Below, one piece after another: positions 52,214 through 63,232 of a stretch of 64,000 nt of DNA. This DNA comes from Harmothoe impar. Taxonomy: Eukaryota; Annelida; Polychaeta; Phyllodocida; Polynoidae. The translations under genes were made by a program, and so were the position numbers. The stretch spans positions 84,258,622 to 84,322,621 of the forward strand of contig OX381709.1 in assembly GCA_947462335.1 (NCBI GenBank), read 5' to 3'. The notes beneath the pieces are model-generated. The model saw nothing but the letters and a program-made list of their open reading frames with translations. It made no database searches and was not told where the DNA came from. How positions within the stretch are numbered: the stretch's first letter is position 1; each line of letters begins with the position of its first letter.

Positions 52214-53212
52214 AGATGGGCAATCGATGTCTAGTCTGTAGTATAGAAACAGCAGGTGTTATAATAAGCGTCCTATTACATACGTGATCTTAAGAGTTGT
52301 ATAGTATACAATTCGCAGTTAACAGGCCAATAATACATTCTGAATAAAACATTTTGAAAAGAATTCCTCAAAATTGTACATAATTTATGTTCCAATGAGA
52401 ATAATATTGGAAAACTATATTTATTTGATGTAAATTCTTGCTTCATATTGTTAAAGTTAACCTCAGGTGTTCAGACTCCAGGCCTATAAAAACTAAGCCG
52501 GGCCTACAAAATTATATTAAATAGAATATGTCCAGCCAGGTAATAAATGTTTTCGAAAAGACAGTCCATGTATAATGTGTACGGGGTGTGTAACATGAGG
52601 GAGGTATGGGGGCCTTGTGCACAGAGCAATAGGTGGCGACAAGAAATATAGCAAAACCGCAAAGAAAGCACCAAATAAATCTACACAATATATGGTATGA
52701 CATGATGTCTATGTTTACAGTAGAACTTTAGACATATTATCCACTGTTCCCGGAGCTTTAGGGGAAACATTGACCATGCAGCCCGTGGCCAATACATACA
52801 ATGTTGGCAGGCTCCACAGTGTTCAGGGGTCAATGTTATAAATTGAAAATGATTCTTTAAAACCTGGTACCCTGCTGTTTGTCCATCATGGGGGGCAGAG
52901 AGTCTTAGGGTCAGAGCATTGTGTTCAGTGCTAAACATGCCTGCTACCGCTGCTGGGGGAATGGGTGGACATATATGGAGGGATATATATACTTAAACCG
53001 TTAAGGACCGCATAGTGCTTTTATATGATTTATATCATGGTCATTAGCTTTAGGCACTGAAAGCAGTGTCTGAACTGGATAACCAACTTGCATTAACATT
53101 CAATAATCACGCTGCCACACCATCACAACATGGTAGCCGTTTGTTCATATATATATTTTTTAAATGACAAAATTTAGATTGCAAATGGCTAAGCATACAT
53201 CATAAATACGTC
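52214..53212. other. Spacer, no gene seen
   Basis: AT-rich, unique-looking; a few short frames without coding character. AATACATACAATGTTGGC and a GGGGAATGGGTGGACATATATGG patch stand out only mildly. Confidence 0.4.
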
Positions 53213-53358
53213 CCCAGCTAACAAAAAAAACACTTTATTTTACGTCAAAATAACGTGCTAAAACTGTATATAACGTTATGCCATAGTGAGGAGCCGTAGA
53301 AAAACGTTATAGAACGTTAAATAATGTTACAAGATGTTGTAGAAAGTGTTTTACTTGG
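53213..53358. mobile_element. Family A MITE, right end decayed
   Basis: Starts CCCAGCTAACAAAAAAAAC and ends AAGTGTTTTACTTGG. Core GCCATAGTGAGGAGCCG and AACGTTATAGAACGTTAAATAATG present. Confidence 0.8.
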
Positions 53359-54610
53359 TCAAATGTTAAACCTGTGGTACCTTAGTCATGGAGAACCAGC
53401 TCATTCATGGGGATATCGTGCCAGAAGTAGTGTTGTGACATCACTAAGTGAAGTAATGAAATGATCCTATTTTGATCTCACCAACCAGTCATACCCCCCC
53501 CCCCCCCACACACACACACACTGAAAATCCATAGATTGAAAGGGTTAGTCAGTACAGACTATCCTAGGTTGGTCATATGAGTGTTAGTCATAATGGCATA
53601 ATTGTATTCAAAATGACTGAGGGGTCAGTCAGTGGTGGCTAACCTAGGTTCATCATTGGTGTGTTGTATTTGTATACCACTAGTTGGGGCCACCTGTCAT
53701 GACCAACTAGGTTAGGCACTAGTGACTGAGAGGTTGGGCGTATAGGAAGCCTAGGAATATCAGTGCAGCCAGGTGTCACCTCCCCCCATCTCTACTGCCT
53801 TCATCCCCCCTTACCCCCCCCCCCCCCCTACCCCCCGTGCCCCTCCTCCCCCCTTACCCCCCCCTCCCCCCCCGTGCCCCTCCTGTCCGGCCCTCCGGCC
53901 ACTCGCCGCTGGCCCTGGGAGGTCACGTGACCTGAGGGCACCGTGGTGCATGCCGGGAGGACCTCAGCCAATCTCCAAGCACATTCTCTCATTTATTTCT
54001 ACTGGTGCTAATTTCCTCTCTGCCACAATGTAGCAGATTTCCCTGAAAACTTACTTACACCATTCTTTTAAGAACTTCAATTATACAACTATGAATCTAT
54101 TCGAATAATTAATTAAATGTACGAAGAAAAAAGACAATGTCGAATATTACAAAAGTGGTGGTAATATTTTTTTTCGGTGGAAATGAAACATATTTTTCCG
54201 GAAGATTTTTTTATATAGGCACACTGGCACCATGTTATTTTGGTAGGAGAACAGCAAAGAAGAACCATTTTCCTCCCTCCTTCCACAAAAGAGCTCCTGT
54301 AGTCCCAGTCTTTGGGCAGAGTCTTGTTTGAGACTCTGCTGGGAGAGTGGTGGGGCAGAGTCTTATCAGAGACTGTGCTGGGAGAGTGGACCTGTTGGGC
54401 CCCTGGGCAGGGCAGTGTTGGTGGCAGGACCTCAGGTGGGCGTGTGTGGCGGGGGGGGGGGGGGAGGACAGGGCTGGCAGGGCGTCCTGCTGCCCCAGGC
54501 CCTGACACAGTTGGCACTGGGTGGGGGCTGTAGGTCCGTAAGTGGGGGGGGGGGGGCTGTATATGGCGTAGGTCAGGTTGTAGGGCCTGCTTCCACTGGG
54601 GTCTGATTCT
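53359..54610. other. Spacer with C/G runs, no gene seen
   Basis: C-run plus CA junction at 53494-53520; CCCCTTACCCCCCC-type tract at 53800-53890. A GGAGAGTGG...GAGACT repeat at 54312-54390 (CTGGGAGAGTGG twice) is followed by G-rich tracts at 54451 and 54545. Proline- or glycine-rich frames are by-products. Confidence 0.4.
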
Positions 54611-54942
54611 TAACCCTTTAGGGACGGCATATCGCTAAGTTACTGACTATATAAGTTACAATTATGGTTTGTCTAGGGTTGTGAGATAGCCAACGCGGCG
54701 CTTAACTTTGGTCTTGGTCACCAATTTAATTCAGATGCTGTTAACCTTTAAGGACGGCATGTCCCTAAAAGATGCATTTGTCGGCATGATGCACCAATGC
54801 AACCCCGGTGAGTATAACTTACTGATGCTACATGGGTGCATCACGCTGACCATTTCATGAGTGTCCCAACACGGCATGAGGCTTGAATGCAGCCCTGGAG
54901 AGTCACTCATTAATAATTGGAACCTAGTGCAATCAGCGGAAG
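54611..54942. mobile_element. Family B MITE copies, partial
   Basis: TTAACCCTTTAGGGACGGC at 54611 (a lone end), then a fuller copy from about 54739, TTAACCTTTAAGGACGGCATG, with GGCATGATGCACCAATGC, a hairpin and CACGGCATGAGGCTTGAATG. The right half is cut by the family A element that follows. Confidence 0.6.
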
Positions 54943-55050
54943 CCCAGCTAACAAAAAAAACGTTATTTTACGTCAAAATAATGTTTTAAATTTTACATAA
55001 CGTTATGTCATATTAAAGAGCCTTAGAAAAACGTTGTCATATAACGTTAT

Positions 55051-55754
55051 TCCCCTATGTATAAAACGGCATTATTTGGCACCAGCGAATCACCCCATTG
55101 AAATAGGCTAGAGTGCTTGCCGGGAACAGATAAACCAAAAGAGGCTACAGAAAAATGTGTTTTATTTCCAAAGCTAACTCGATTTTCTCCCCAATTTTAC
55201 TTGAATTAATATTATGAGAGGAGCATATGTGTTGAGACTCATCTCCATTGGACTTATCTTAAGATAGCAATTGTATTTACACACTAAATCAAAATCGAAC
55301 ACAATATTCTCGCAGTGTGTGTCTAGCAACAAGAGGCATAAATAGCTGTTTAATTCCGCCATTTTTTCCTAGACTAAAATAACATGTTTATATATAATTT
55401 GTGATTAAATGGGGCGAATTCACACAGTACATACCTAGAACATGTCTCTGCTACAATCTCATTCTAAAGTCAATTAAAATGATTAAGATATATGAGCTCA
55501 AACTTTCCTATCGACGAGCCTCCGTCACCAACACGGCAACGGCCGTATCTAGGTCAAAGGTCAAAGGTCAAAGGTCATGGCCGTATTACGTCACAGATAC
55601 GGCCGTATTACGTCAGGTGGCGCCACATGTTTGGGAGGCTTTGCCGCACTGTTTGGGGGGTTGAAGGTTAAAGAGGAGACGGTGGGGGGGGGGGGGGGGG
55701 GGTAATTCATTTGGACTGTACATAATCACCAACTGCCGAAGGCACTGGTGTAAT
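55051..55754. mobile_element. Foreign insertion inside the split family A MITE
   Basis: About 704 bp from TCCCCTATG to GGTGTAAT. GTTA stands on both sides and may be a 4-bp target duplication. No clear terminal inverted repeat. It carries four AGGTCA half-sites, two GGCCGTATTACGTCA words and a long G run (55685-55702). Confidence 0.55.
55551..55577 (+). promoter_or_regulatory. Four AGGTCA half-sites, one-base spacing (DR1 series)
   Basis: AGGTCA starts at 55551, 55558, 55565 and 55572, each separated by a single A. AGGTCA direct repeats spaced by one base are known binding sites for nuclear receptors of the RXR, HNF4 and COUP-TF types. TACGGCCGTATTACGTCA, a CRE-like palindrome mix, stands on both sides. 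Function in this place is inference. Confidence 0.5.
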
Positions 55755-56077
55755 GTTAAAAATGGTGTATAACGTTATTTGTTTACTGGGAGGACACTGG
55801 TCGGCAGTAACAGTGAGTAAGGCATTTGGCACAGGCTACTGACGGTGAATGAGGATCAAGGATTGAGTACAGTTAGGGTAATCTTACTGCTTAAGGCTGT
55901 AACTTTTAAAGTACATTAATGTTGTCTAACTGGCCAGTGCTGCATTCAAGCATCCTTCTGTCTGCGTGTATAAACCCCGTAGGGTCGGCATGCTTGAATG
56001 CAGCACTGGTGAGTTACTTGCTTGGGCTGTATTGATGCAAATGTCATCATTTGGCGACATTTGGCGACATACCATCC

Positions 56078-56170
56078 TTAAACCCGCAGATCTTACTGCA
56101 CGTCCAGTAACAGTCAGAGTGCAGTCGGGACAGGTACTCAGCTCTATATAAAGGGGCGCTCGGCCTTTAA
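56078..56170. repeat. 93-bp TTAA-bounded repeat, copy 2
   Basis: TTAAACCCGCAGATC to GCGCTCGGCCTTTAA, an inverted copy of 19072-19164 differing at only about four positions. CTCTATATAAAGGGGCGC here reads like a TATA box. Confidence 0.75.
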
Positions 56171-56621
56171 GGGGTTAGTGGTTAAACAGCTCAGGGAGGT
56201 ATGTTTGTGGCCCGGGGCTGTGGCACCTTTGGCAGCTGCTGATAGCTGTGGATGGGACGTTGTAGGAATCCCACTGACCTGGCGTAATACATTACCGCAT
56301 ATAACCACTGATATTCTGTGTTATGGCCCTTTTTAAAACAGTATACGTAAATAGTCGACCCACAAAGAAACATTTCCTACTGCAAACGGACAGTAGAATC
56401 TACTCCTCCAAACGGAATGACGCAAAAAAGTGTCTTGCATATTTCTCGGGAAAAGCACACTTCTATTGTCATGTACACTAATATCGTAGTATGCACTGTA
56501 AAGTGCAAGTGTTTATTTATCTTAATTCCTGGAAAGTAGGAAAAAAAAGGCTGATGTATTCAATCTCAAAAACTAAACGATCTTCACCATTTCTAGAGGG
56601 CAAGAGGAGCATACATGTAGC

Positions 56622-56888
56622 TACACTCAAAGAATAAACTTGTGTCCAGACTCTTCAAAGTGACGGTAATAACATAACCGAGTCAAAAACTCATCTAAGT
56701 GACAAGGAAGCGGGTCTTCTAACTGGAGATAGAGGGACCACTACTCACTGTGCCAGCCCAAAAACCTGACATATGCCAGCTCCAGATTCTATTTGTGGGA
56801 TGGCAACCTAATAGGTTAGACTCGTTTGACTCATTTATTTTATGATAGTCACTTTGACGAGTCTGGAGACAAGTTTACTTTTTCAGTA
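56622..56888. mobile_element. Family D fold-back element, copy 3 (267 bp)
   Basis: TACACTCAAAGAATAAACTTG and CAAGTTTACTTTTTCAGTA ends. Inner CCAGACTCTTCAAAGTGAC pairs with GTCACTTTGACGAGTCTGG. gactc/gagtc words throughout, as in the other two copies. Confidence 0.7.
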
Positions 56889-57460
56889 TAGGACCCCTGC
56901 ACTATGGACCTGCCTTGGCACACCTACCCACACTGCCCTATATCATGCCCTGCACTGCCCCCCCCCCACCCATCTGGTACACTACAGTAATATTACAGTA
57001 TAGACTATGGGAATAATGCACATGTTGGTTAACAGTATAAAAATGCTATTTTAAAGGCGTCTTTTTGGTTTAACTATGTACAGTGTATAGCTGGGACCCC
57101 TGCACTATGGTCAGTAAGAACCTGCCTTGGCACACCTCCCTGCACTGACCCATATCATGAACTGACCCCCCCCCCCCACACCCACCCCCCCCTCCCATCC
57201 CCCCCCCCACACACACACACCTGGTAGAGCCTGAGGTCGCTGACCACCGCAGACAATACTCAACAGTAACAACACCCCCGGGGCATCATGGGTAAAACAA
57301 CAGCCGCAGGGTACCCTGGGTAGGAGCCGCAGGGCATGCTGGGATGGTACTGCTGGTGGTGCCCCCTGGTGGCAAGATGCCGGGAGGGGGGAGCCGGGGG
57401 CAAGGCACGTCCGGACCAACGTGCAGCTAGCAACGATGACACTTTTGTCCCTGTGCATGT
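56889..57460. other. Spacer with C runs, no gene seen
   Basis: Two near-copies of GACCCCTGCACTATGG with CTGCCTTGGCACACCT (56884 and 57096) mark an internal duplication of about 210 bp. C runs and CA at 56961 and 57165-57220. Three CCGCAGGG-type words at 57303-57335. Confidence 0.45.
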
Positions 57461-57464
57461 CTCC

Positions 57465-57645
57465 CCACAGTTTTTACCATGTTGCCATGTCGATCTTTAG
57501 CAAAAGGGCCGTGTCACTGTGTCGATTATTATGTAGATAGAACATAATGAGGTATTATAAAGATGTCTGTGTCCGTCGATTTTTAAAAGGGCCGTGTCGC
57601 CCGTGTCGATTCTTAAAAAGGCGGTGTCGCCGTGTCCCACGCGCC
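57465..57645. repeat. Dispersed GTGTCGATT repeat
   Basis: CCATGTCGATCTTTAGC, AAAGGGCCGTGTCACTGTGTC, CCGTCGATTTTTAAAAGGGCC and so on, four or five units, related to the inside of 24614-24837 and 57832-58032. Its own ends are not clear. Confidence 0.55.
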
Positions 57646-57831
57646 GTTTGTACATACACGATAGGCTAAAAATTAAAAAAGGTCGAAGTACCTTGGGAGA
57701 ATATGGAATTGGAGTGCAAGAAATGACAAGATGGAGAAGTAGGGTTCTTGATATTGTAGAGATGGTCCAGAATTGTTAAACTTTACAGTCCTGTTGTGTG
57801 AGTCCAAACTCTAAATGAGGCTCCACCTTAT

Positions 57832-58032
57832 TGTGCCTCTACATGGGTAAAAGTCGACACCGGCGACACGGCCCTTTTAGGCCATTTTAAAAATCAACGG
57901 ACACAGAAAAATCAGGGATAAAAATCGACCCACAGACATTCTTCTCTAAAAATCGACACGATTTCACGGCCCTTTTGCTAAATATCGACATGGCGACACG
58001 GGCAAAATTGTGAGGACCCATGTAGAGGCACA
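57832..58032. mobile_element. MITE with TGTGCCTCTACATGGGT ends, 201 bp
   Basis: TGTGCCTCTACATGGGT and ACCCATGTAGAGGCACA are perfect inverted repeats of 17 bp. GTCGACACCGGCGACACGG and AAAAATCGACAC repeats fill the inside. Nested partner at 24614-24837. Confidence 0.85.
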
Positions 58033-58454
58033 GCATTGCCTGACCCTCACCCAGTTGCTAGGAATGAACTGGCCCTATGTGCACCAACCTGCTTATAAAT
58101 TCAGTGACTCTGCATAGTGCAAAGCTATCACAACCTAAATACATTTACTCGATCAGATGAATTGTTTCTACAAGGTCTCTAGACAATCAAATTCCTTGGT
58201 CAATTGCCACTTATGCAACAGTGGTGTACCATGGTTCTATTTACAGTCAGATATGGACAGCATAACAGATGTATAAATGAGCGATCGTTTTGTCCGACAT
58301 GAACTATAATTAACGATGATTGTTGAAATGTGACACATATATAAATACTTCTGCCTGTGGGCAATAACAGAAACTAATTAATATAGACTCTCAGACCCTA
58401 CAGTGTCAAACAATGGCTGCCACATTTTACCTATTTACGAATGACGTTATATCT
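58033..58454. other. Spacer, no gene seen
   Basis: Unique-looking DNA without repeats or coding signs that I can support. Confidence 0.35.
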
Positions 58455-58612
58455 CGATGTTCAGACTCATTTGCCGTCATGATGCACCAAAGCAGGAGTG
58501 TATCAACTCCATAGGATAGGTATGATGCAGTAATGCAGACCTGGCAATTACGTTACCAACTGGTGCTAGATAATAAAAAGCATCTCATTGTGCTGCCCTG
58601 CACTTTTTAAAG
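58455..58612. mobile_element. Family B MITE fragment
   Basis: CATTTGCCGTCATGATGCACC, GGAGTGTATCAACTCCATAGG, GGTATGATGCAGTAATGCAG without full hairpins. Flows into family C. Confidence 0.45.
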
Positions 58613-58616
58613 CTTT

Positions 58617-58850
58617 CCCATCATGGTTGAAGTGAGGCCAAAAGCACTTTTGGATATAGTTCGGTTTTCATTCACAAGAGGGCTCTTAAGGGCTGGGAGC
58701 TCAGCTCTTACAGGCATAGCATAGGGTGAATATGTTTTAGCTGGACAATGCTCATGGTCCCCTGTCCAAACACTGCTGCCCTCTGGTGGAACTGTTATTT
58801 TAGTCCATGTATGGAAAATGCTGAACTTATTCCCTGACAGCCCAGCTTAA
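58617..58850. mobile_element. Family C MITE, copy 3
   Basis: TTAAAGCTTTCCCATCATGG to CTGACAGCCCAGCTTAA; the interior is the same as the copies at 2828 and 3365 apart from scattered changes. Confidence 0.8.
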
Positions 58851-59600
58851 AGGACGGTGCTGCTAAAAGATTATATTAGTCGTCATGTTGCACCAATGCA
58901 GCCCAGCGAATAACTAGCCAGTGTTTTGGTGATAGTGCCGCGTTGAATGTCAGAGTTTAATCAGTGCATCATCTTTATAACCATCTGTCAGTCACTCCAC
59001 CCACAGCCTCAGGCGCTCAGGACCATAACCCTTTAAGGGCCGCCTGCTGCTTAAGTGCACTAATCTCCTGTGTCGGCATGATGCATGAATGCAGCCCTGG
59101 CGAGCTACTCGCCAGGGCTGCATTCATGCATCATGCCTACACTGCGGGGCTGATATATTCCCTAATACTCTGCTTGTGTCATCATAGCAAGTCATGATGA
59201 TGGAGCATTGAGACCTTGTGTGGCAATTTAACCCATGTCGTCAAAAGATGACCAACCCAGTAAACAAATAACGTTATACACCATTTTATAACGTTATATA
59301 ACGTTATATGTCAACATTTTTCTCAGGCTCTTTAGTATGACATAACGTTATTTAAAGTCTAAACGTTATTTTGACGTAAAATAACGTTTTTTTGTTAGCT
59401 GGGAATGCAGCTCCGGTAAGTAACTCGCTGGTGCTGCAAGGGTGCATCATGCCGACCCTCTAGGCGTATCCGGACCCTGTAGGGTCGGCATGATGCTCGA
59501 ATGTAGCCCTAGTGAGTTATTCTCCAGGGCTGCATTCATGCATCATGACGACCAAGGGTATGATGCATTAAGGCATGATGCCATCCTCAAAGGGTTTAAG
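58851..59600. mobile_element. Chain of family B MITE copies with a nested family A MITE
   Basis: B-type pieces at 58851-58935, 59027-59140 (TTAAGGGCCGCCTGCTGC, GGCGAGCTACTCGCCAGGGC) and about 59227-59600. The last is interrupted by the family A element 59256-59403 directly after AAAGATGACCAA and resumes AATGCAGCTCCGGTAAG, ending GATGCCATCCTCAAAGGG. Confidence 0.6.
59256..59403. mobile_element. Family A MITE, clean 148-bp copy
   Basis: CCCAGTAAACAAATAACG to CGTTTTTTTGTTAGCTGGG. TTTTATAACGTTATATAACG with 10-bp steps. Nearly the same as 63083-63232. Confidence 0.9.
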
Positions 59601-59696
59601 AGTTAATGATCCCTCATTTACCAGGCTTCACCTCGGTCCTCTTAGTGACCCCAGAGCGTCTCTCAGGGCCGTCAGAACACAGCTGTGACGACGTTA

Positions 59697-59996
59697 CTCT
59701 CATTCCCAAATCCTTCCAAAGGAAGGCTCTGGGGACAGCCAAATGACCTTGAACTTTGGATTTTGCTGGGTCTGGGCAACCCCTGCTGGTAGCTTGGAAC
59801 CAGTGAACAGGAACAGGAAATGGAACCAGAATGTATGATGGTAGTTTTAGGTAGATTTACCATCAGCCTTTCTGGTTCCATTTCCTGTTCCTGTTCGCTG
59901 ATTCCAAGCTACCAGCAGGGGTTGCCCAGACCCAGCAAAATCCCAACATTTGGCAGTTACCAGAGCCTTCCTTCGGAAGGATTTGGGAACAAGAGT
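59697..59996. mobile_element. Fold-back element of about 300 bp
   Basis: Left ACTCTCATTCCCAAATCC, AAGGAAGGCTCTGG, TTGCTGGGTCTGGGCAACCC, CTGCTGGTAGCTTGGAA, GAACAGGAACAGGAAATGG, and the exact reverse order at the right to GGATTTGGGAACAAGAGT. It can fold over its full length with a short loop near 59845. Two mirrored open frames (59672-59881 on -, 59820-60113 on +) are the same arm read from both sides. Confidence 0.85.
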
Positions 59997-60129
59997 ATGA
60001 CGACGTATGTTACATGGCAAGGGTCACGTCTTACACAACTATTACAAATATACATGTATGGTGATTATTTCCTTCTTCTAACAGAAGGCCAATCCAGTTT
60101 GTCAAAAATATAGAAACATACGTATTGAG

Positions 60130-61091
60130 TTAACCCTTTAAGGACCGCATTATGTCATGCGCAATATCGGAATTTGCACAATATTGGAACTTTCACATCT
60201 CCATAACACGTCTAATAAAACAAGTTAGTCCACAAACAGAAAGGTAGGGTAGAAAAAGTATTTGCCAAGAATTGCTACAGTATTAACCCAGCTAACAAAA
60301 AAACTTTTTTTACGTCTTAGTAACGTTATAAAACTTTATATAACGTTATGCCATGGTAGGGAGCCTTAGAGAAACGTTATTTAACGTTATATAACGTTAC
60401 AAAATGTTGTATAACGTTTTTTGTTTACTGGGATATGCCCTTCATCGCCATACTGTTTGAATGCATTCCTCCTGAGGCTATAATCTTTAGGGCTGCATTC
60501 ATGCATCATGCCGACCCTTCGGTACTTAACCAATACTGTACAATTTGGCATGATGCGAGAGCTGCATTCATGTATAATGCTAACCAATAACACAATGTAT
60601 TATCCACCGTATTTCTAAACTGCTTAAGGACGGTATAATGCATTAATACATTATGACCTTGATCGTCTTTATGCATCAATGCAGCCCTGGCGAGTAACTC
60701 ACCAGGGCTGCATTCAAGCATCATGCTGACCTTATGAGGTTGACACACTCCCGAAGGGTCGGCATGATGCACCAATGCAGCACCGGTGAGTTACTCGCCG
60801 GGGCTGCATTGGTGCATCATGGCGACAAATGTCATCTTTTAGCGACATCTGGCCTTAAAGGGTTAAGGACGGTATAATGCATTAATACATTAAGACCTTG
60901 GTCGTCATGATGCATGAATGTTGCCCTGGCGAGTATCTCGCCAGTTCTTCATTTCAACCATCATGGCCATGTGTAGTTGATACACTCAAGAAGGGTCGGT
61001 ATGATGCTCCAATGATCCAACGCCGGGGCTGCATTGATGAAATAAGCCGAAAAATGTCATATTTTAGCAACATGTGTCCTCAATGGGTTAA
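60130..61091. mobile_element. Chain of family B MITE copies
   Basis: B ends TTAACCCTTTAAGGACCGC (60131), TTAAGGACGGTATAATGCATT (60623 and 60863) and AAAGGGTTAA (about 60862). The two inner copies begin with the same 40 or so bases, so one derives from the other or from a close parent. The first copy is interrupted by a family A element. Confidence 0.6.
60287..60432. mobile_element. Family A MITE
   Basis: CCCAGCTAACAAAAAAACTT to ACGTTTTTTGTTTACTGGG with ATTTAACGTTATATAACG. Confidence 0.9.
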
Positions 61092-61221
61092 CCCAGCTAA
61101 CAAAAAATAACGTTTTAAATTTTGCATAACGTTATGTCATACTAAAGAGCCTTAAAAAAACAGTGACATATAACGTTATATAACGTTATGAAATGGTGTA
61201 TAACGTCATTTGTTTACTGGG
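61092..61221. mobile_element. Family A MITE
   Basis: CCCAGCTAACAAAAAATAACG to GTCATTTGTTTACTGGG, 130 bp. It directly follows a B-family right end GGGTTAA. Confidence 0.9.
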
Positions 61222-62199
61222 AAAGCACGATGCCGACCTTAAAGGGTACACGAACTAGGCTAACAACGAATGTAGTGTTTTGTGGTAGACGTGAATATCC
61301 AGGTCACAACAACAGCCTGGGGGCAGTGTACTGGGCGGTACCTGGGGCTAGTAGGAACAGTATGAACAGTTAACTCTTTAAAGATGGTGTATCAGCTAAA
61401 TATTTAGAGATATTTTAGTTTTATCATATTACTATTATATATCCTATCCCATACATCTTCCCTTACTATCAAAATGATTGGCAGTGTCTTAGTCTATGAG
61501 ATGAGCACATGCAGTGCAATATCTTTTACTGTAGGTCGACACTAAAACTGGCTATGTTGTGCTACTGCATGGCTCAGTGCTTTCTCTACCAGGCTAGTTT
61601 CCCCTGTATTCACCTGGGGGAGTGACTGAGTCAGAGAGGTGAATAAGCAACATTATTTTCAATCACAAATCATGCATTTATACACAAATATATTTAACAT
61701 TGAGCACTGCATATCAGCTAAAATAATAACAAAACCCTTGACATTGAAATTATATCCATTTTGAAGAAAAGATTTGGGAAGTCTATTAGCTGATATACCA
61801 TCTTTAAGGTGGGCATATTGGTAAAAGATGCACCCAGGGAGTTACTCAAAAAAAAAATTGTTTCTCATCACCGCGCTTATCATGAAAATCGGGATTCAGG
61901 AAAAACTATTTTTTTTAGATTTTTAATGAAAAATCTGTCAAAAAATTGGACAAATATAGGCATTATTTGGTATCAAATTAAAGCTTATACAGTCAGTAAC
62001 ACAGAGAGATAGGAATAGATTGCATTTTAACAATCTGTATGGATCAATAAACTGTTAACTACTAAAATGTGAAAATGGTGCACGGAAAGTCTTAATTTCC
62101 CTACGAATTTTGACCCCCCCCGTAAAAAAAAAAAACATTAAAAAAAAACGCCCTCTTCATATTTAACAGTGCCAGGTGATGAGAAACAACTTTTTTTTT
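61222..62199. other. Spacer, no gene seen
   Basis: An inverted pair, GAGTTACTCAAAAAAAAAAT (61842) with AACAACTTTTTTTTTGAGTGGC (62186) and TTTCTCATCACCGC / GTGATGAGAAACAAC, suggests an element of about 340 bp (61840-62205). A 62031 ACAATCTG patch and AT-rich filler make up the rest. Confidence 0.45.
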
Positions 62200-62428
62200 G
62201 AGTGGCCTTAGGGGCTGTATCAATCCGACATGTTTGGCGTGATGCTTGACTTCATGACGATCAAGGGTATGATGCATTAATGCATTATGCCGTCTTTCAA
62301 GGGTTAGTGACAGAATGATGGCAAGTCCTGCATTGCTGCATCATTTTTAAATCATTTGGGAGTGTTTCAACCCCATATGGACGTTTAAATGTAGCCCTGG
62401 CAAGTTACCTATCAGTGTTTGCCTAACC
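62200..62428. mobile_element. Family B MITE fragments
   Basis: GGCGTGATGCTTGACTTCATG, GGGTATGATGCATTAATGC, GCCGTCTTTCAAGGGTTA, then a second partial copy with GGGAGTGTTTCAACCCCATA. Confidence 0.5.
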
Positions 62429-62532
62429 CAGTGGGCACAGAACATTGAATCAACATTGTTAAATGATTGTCAATGTTGATTCAATGTTGATGCAATGTTG
62501 ATTCAACGTTGGGCTGAATTTTGTGCCCACTG
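62429..62532. mobile_element. MITE with CAGTGGGCACA ends, 104 bp
   Basis: CAGTGGGCACAGAAC and TTTTGTGCCCACTG ends are inverted over 11 bp. Inside, CAATGTTGATT words repeat four times at about 13- to 14-base steps. Confidence 0.8.
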
Positions 62533-62550
62533 AGAAGTGTATATATATCT

Positions 62551-62675
62551 GCAGTATTCCACCAACGTCGATCGGCCGTAATTCCGTCATCCGATGAAAG
62601 TTTGTAATGTTAAACTCGTGGACAAATCTCATCCCATGACGGAATCTCAGCCGATTTATCTCAGTGGAATACTGC
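62551..62675. mobile_element. MITE with GCAGTATTCCAC ends, 125 bp
   Basis: GCAGTATTCCAC and GTGGAATACTGC are perfect 12-bp inverted repeats; GATCGGCCGTAATTCCGTCAT inside pairs roughly with ATGACGGAATCTCAGCCGAT. Confidence 0.8.
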
Positions 62676-62748
62676 CTTATACTGCATTAAGGCACTATAT
62701 ATGCTGTCTTTAAAGAGATAACACTTTGAATGCCACCTAGTGCATTAA

Positions 62749-62896
62749 CCCAGTAAAAAAAACACGTTATACAACATGTTGTAACGTTATTTAATATTAT
62801 ATAAAACGTTCTCTAAGGCTCCTCACTATGGCATAACGTTATTTACAGTTTTAGAACGTTATTCTGACGTAAAAGAACGTTTTGTTGTTAGCTGGG
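62749..62896. mobile_element. Family A MITE
   Basis: CCCAGTAAAAAAAACACG to CGTTTTGTTGTTAGCTGGG, core AAGGCTCCTCACTATGGC. It sits after GCATTAA and before AATGCAG of a B element. Confidence 0.88.
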
Positions 62897-63082
62897 AATG
62901 CAGTATGTTCCGAATTATCAAGATGCATGAATGCACCCCTGCCAAGTAGCTCGCTGGGGCTGCATTCAAGTATCATGCCAATCCTACGGAGTTGATACAG
63001 TCCTGAAAAAAGTGGCAAGATGCATGAATGCAGCTCTGGCGAGTTAACCGCCGGGGCTGCATTCATGCATCATGAGGACCAA

Positions 63083-63232
63083 CCCAGTAAACAAATAACG
63101 TTATACACCATTTTATAACGTTATATAACGCTATATGTCAACGTTTTTCTAAGGCTCTTTAGTATGGCATAACGTTATGTAAAGTTTAAACGTTATTTTG
63201 ATGTAAAATAACGTGTTTTTTTGTTAGCTGGG
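63083..63232. mobile_element. Family A MITE
   Basis: CCCAGTAAACAAATAACG to TTTTTTTGTTAGCTGGG, 150 bp. It follows CATGAGGACCAA of a B element. Confidence 0.9.

Larger units (their letters stand above)
54943..55790. mobile_element. Family A MITE split by a 0.7-kb insertion
   Basis: The left part, CCCAGCTAACAAAAAAAACG to GTTGTCATATAACGTTAT (54943-55050), and the right part, GTTAAAAATGG to ATTTGTTTACTGGG (55755-55790), are the two halves of one family A copy, as alignment with 413-563 and 61092-61221 shows. The DNA between is foreign. Confidence 0.8.

Noticed and set aside
50140..53000. Search for the helicase Walker A exon (G-x-G-K-S/T) on the - strand
   Set aside because: No frame with a G-K-S/T context and RecQ-like neighbours was seen. 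The area holds repeats, the gap, and spacer.
59672..60113. Two frames giving S-G-S-I-S-C-S-C-S-L-style peptides on opposite strands
   Set aside because: They are the two arms of the fold-back 59697-59996, so the likeness is a mirror effect and not a gene family.
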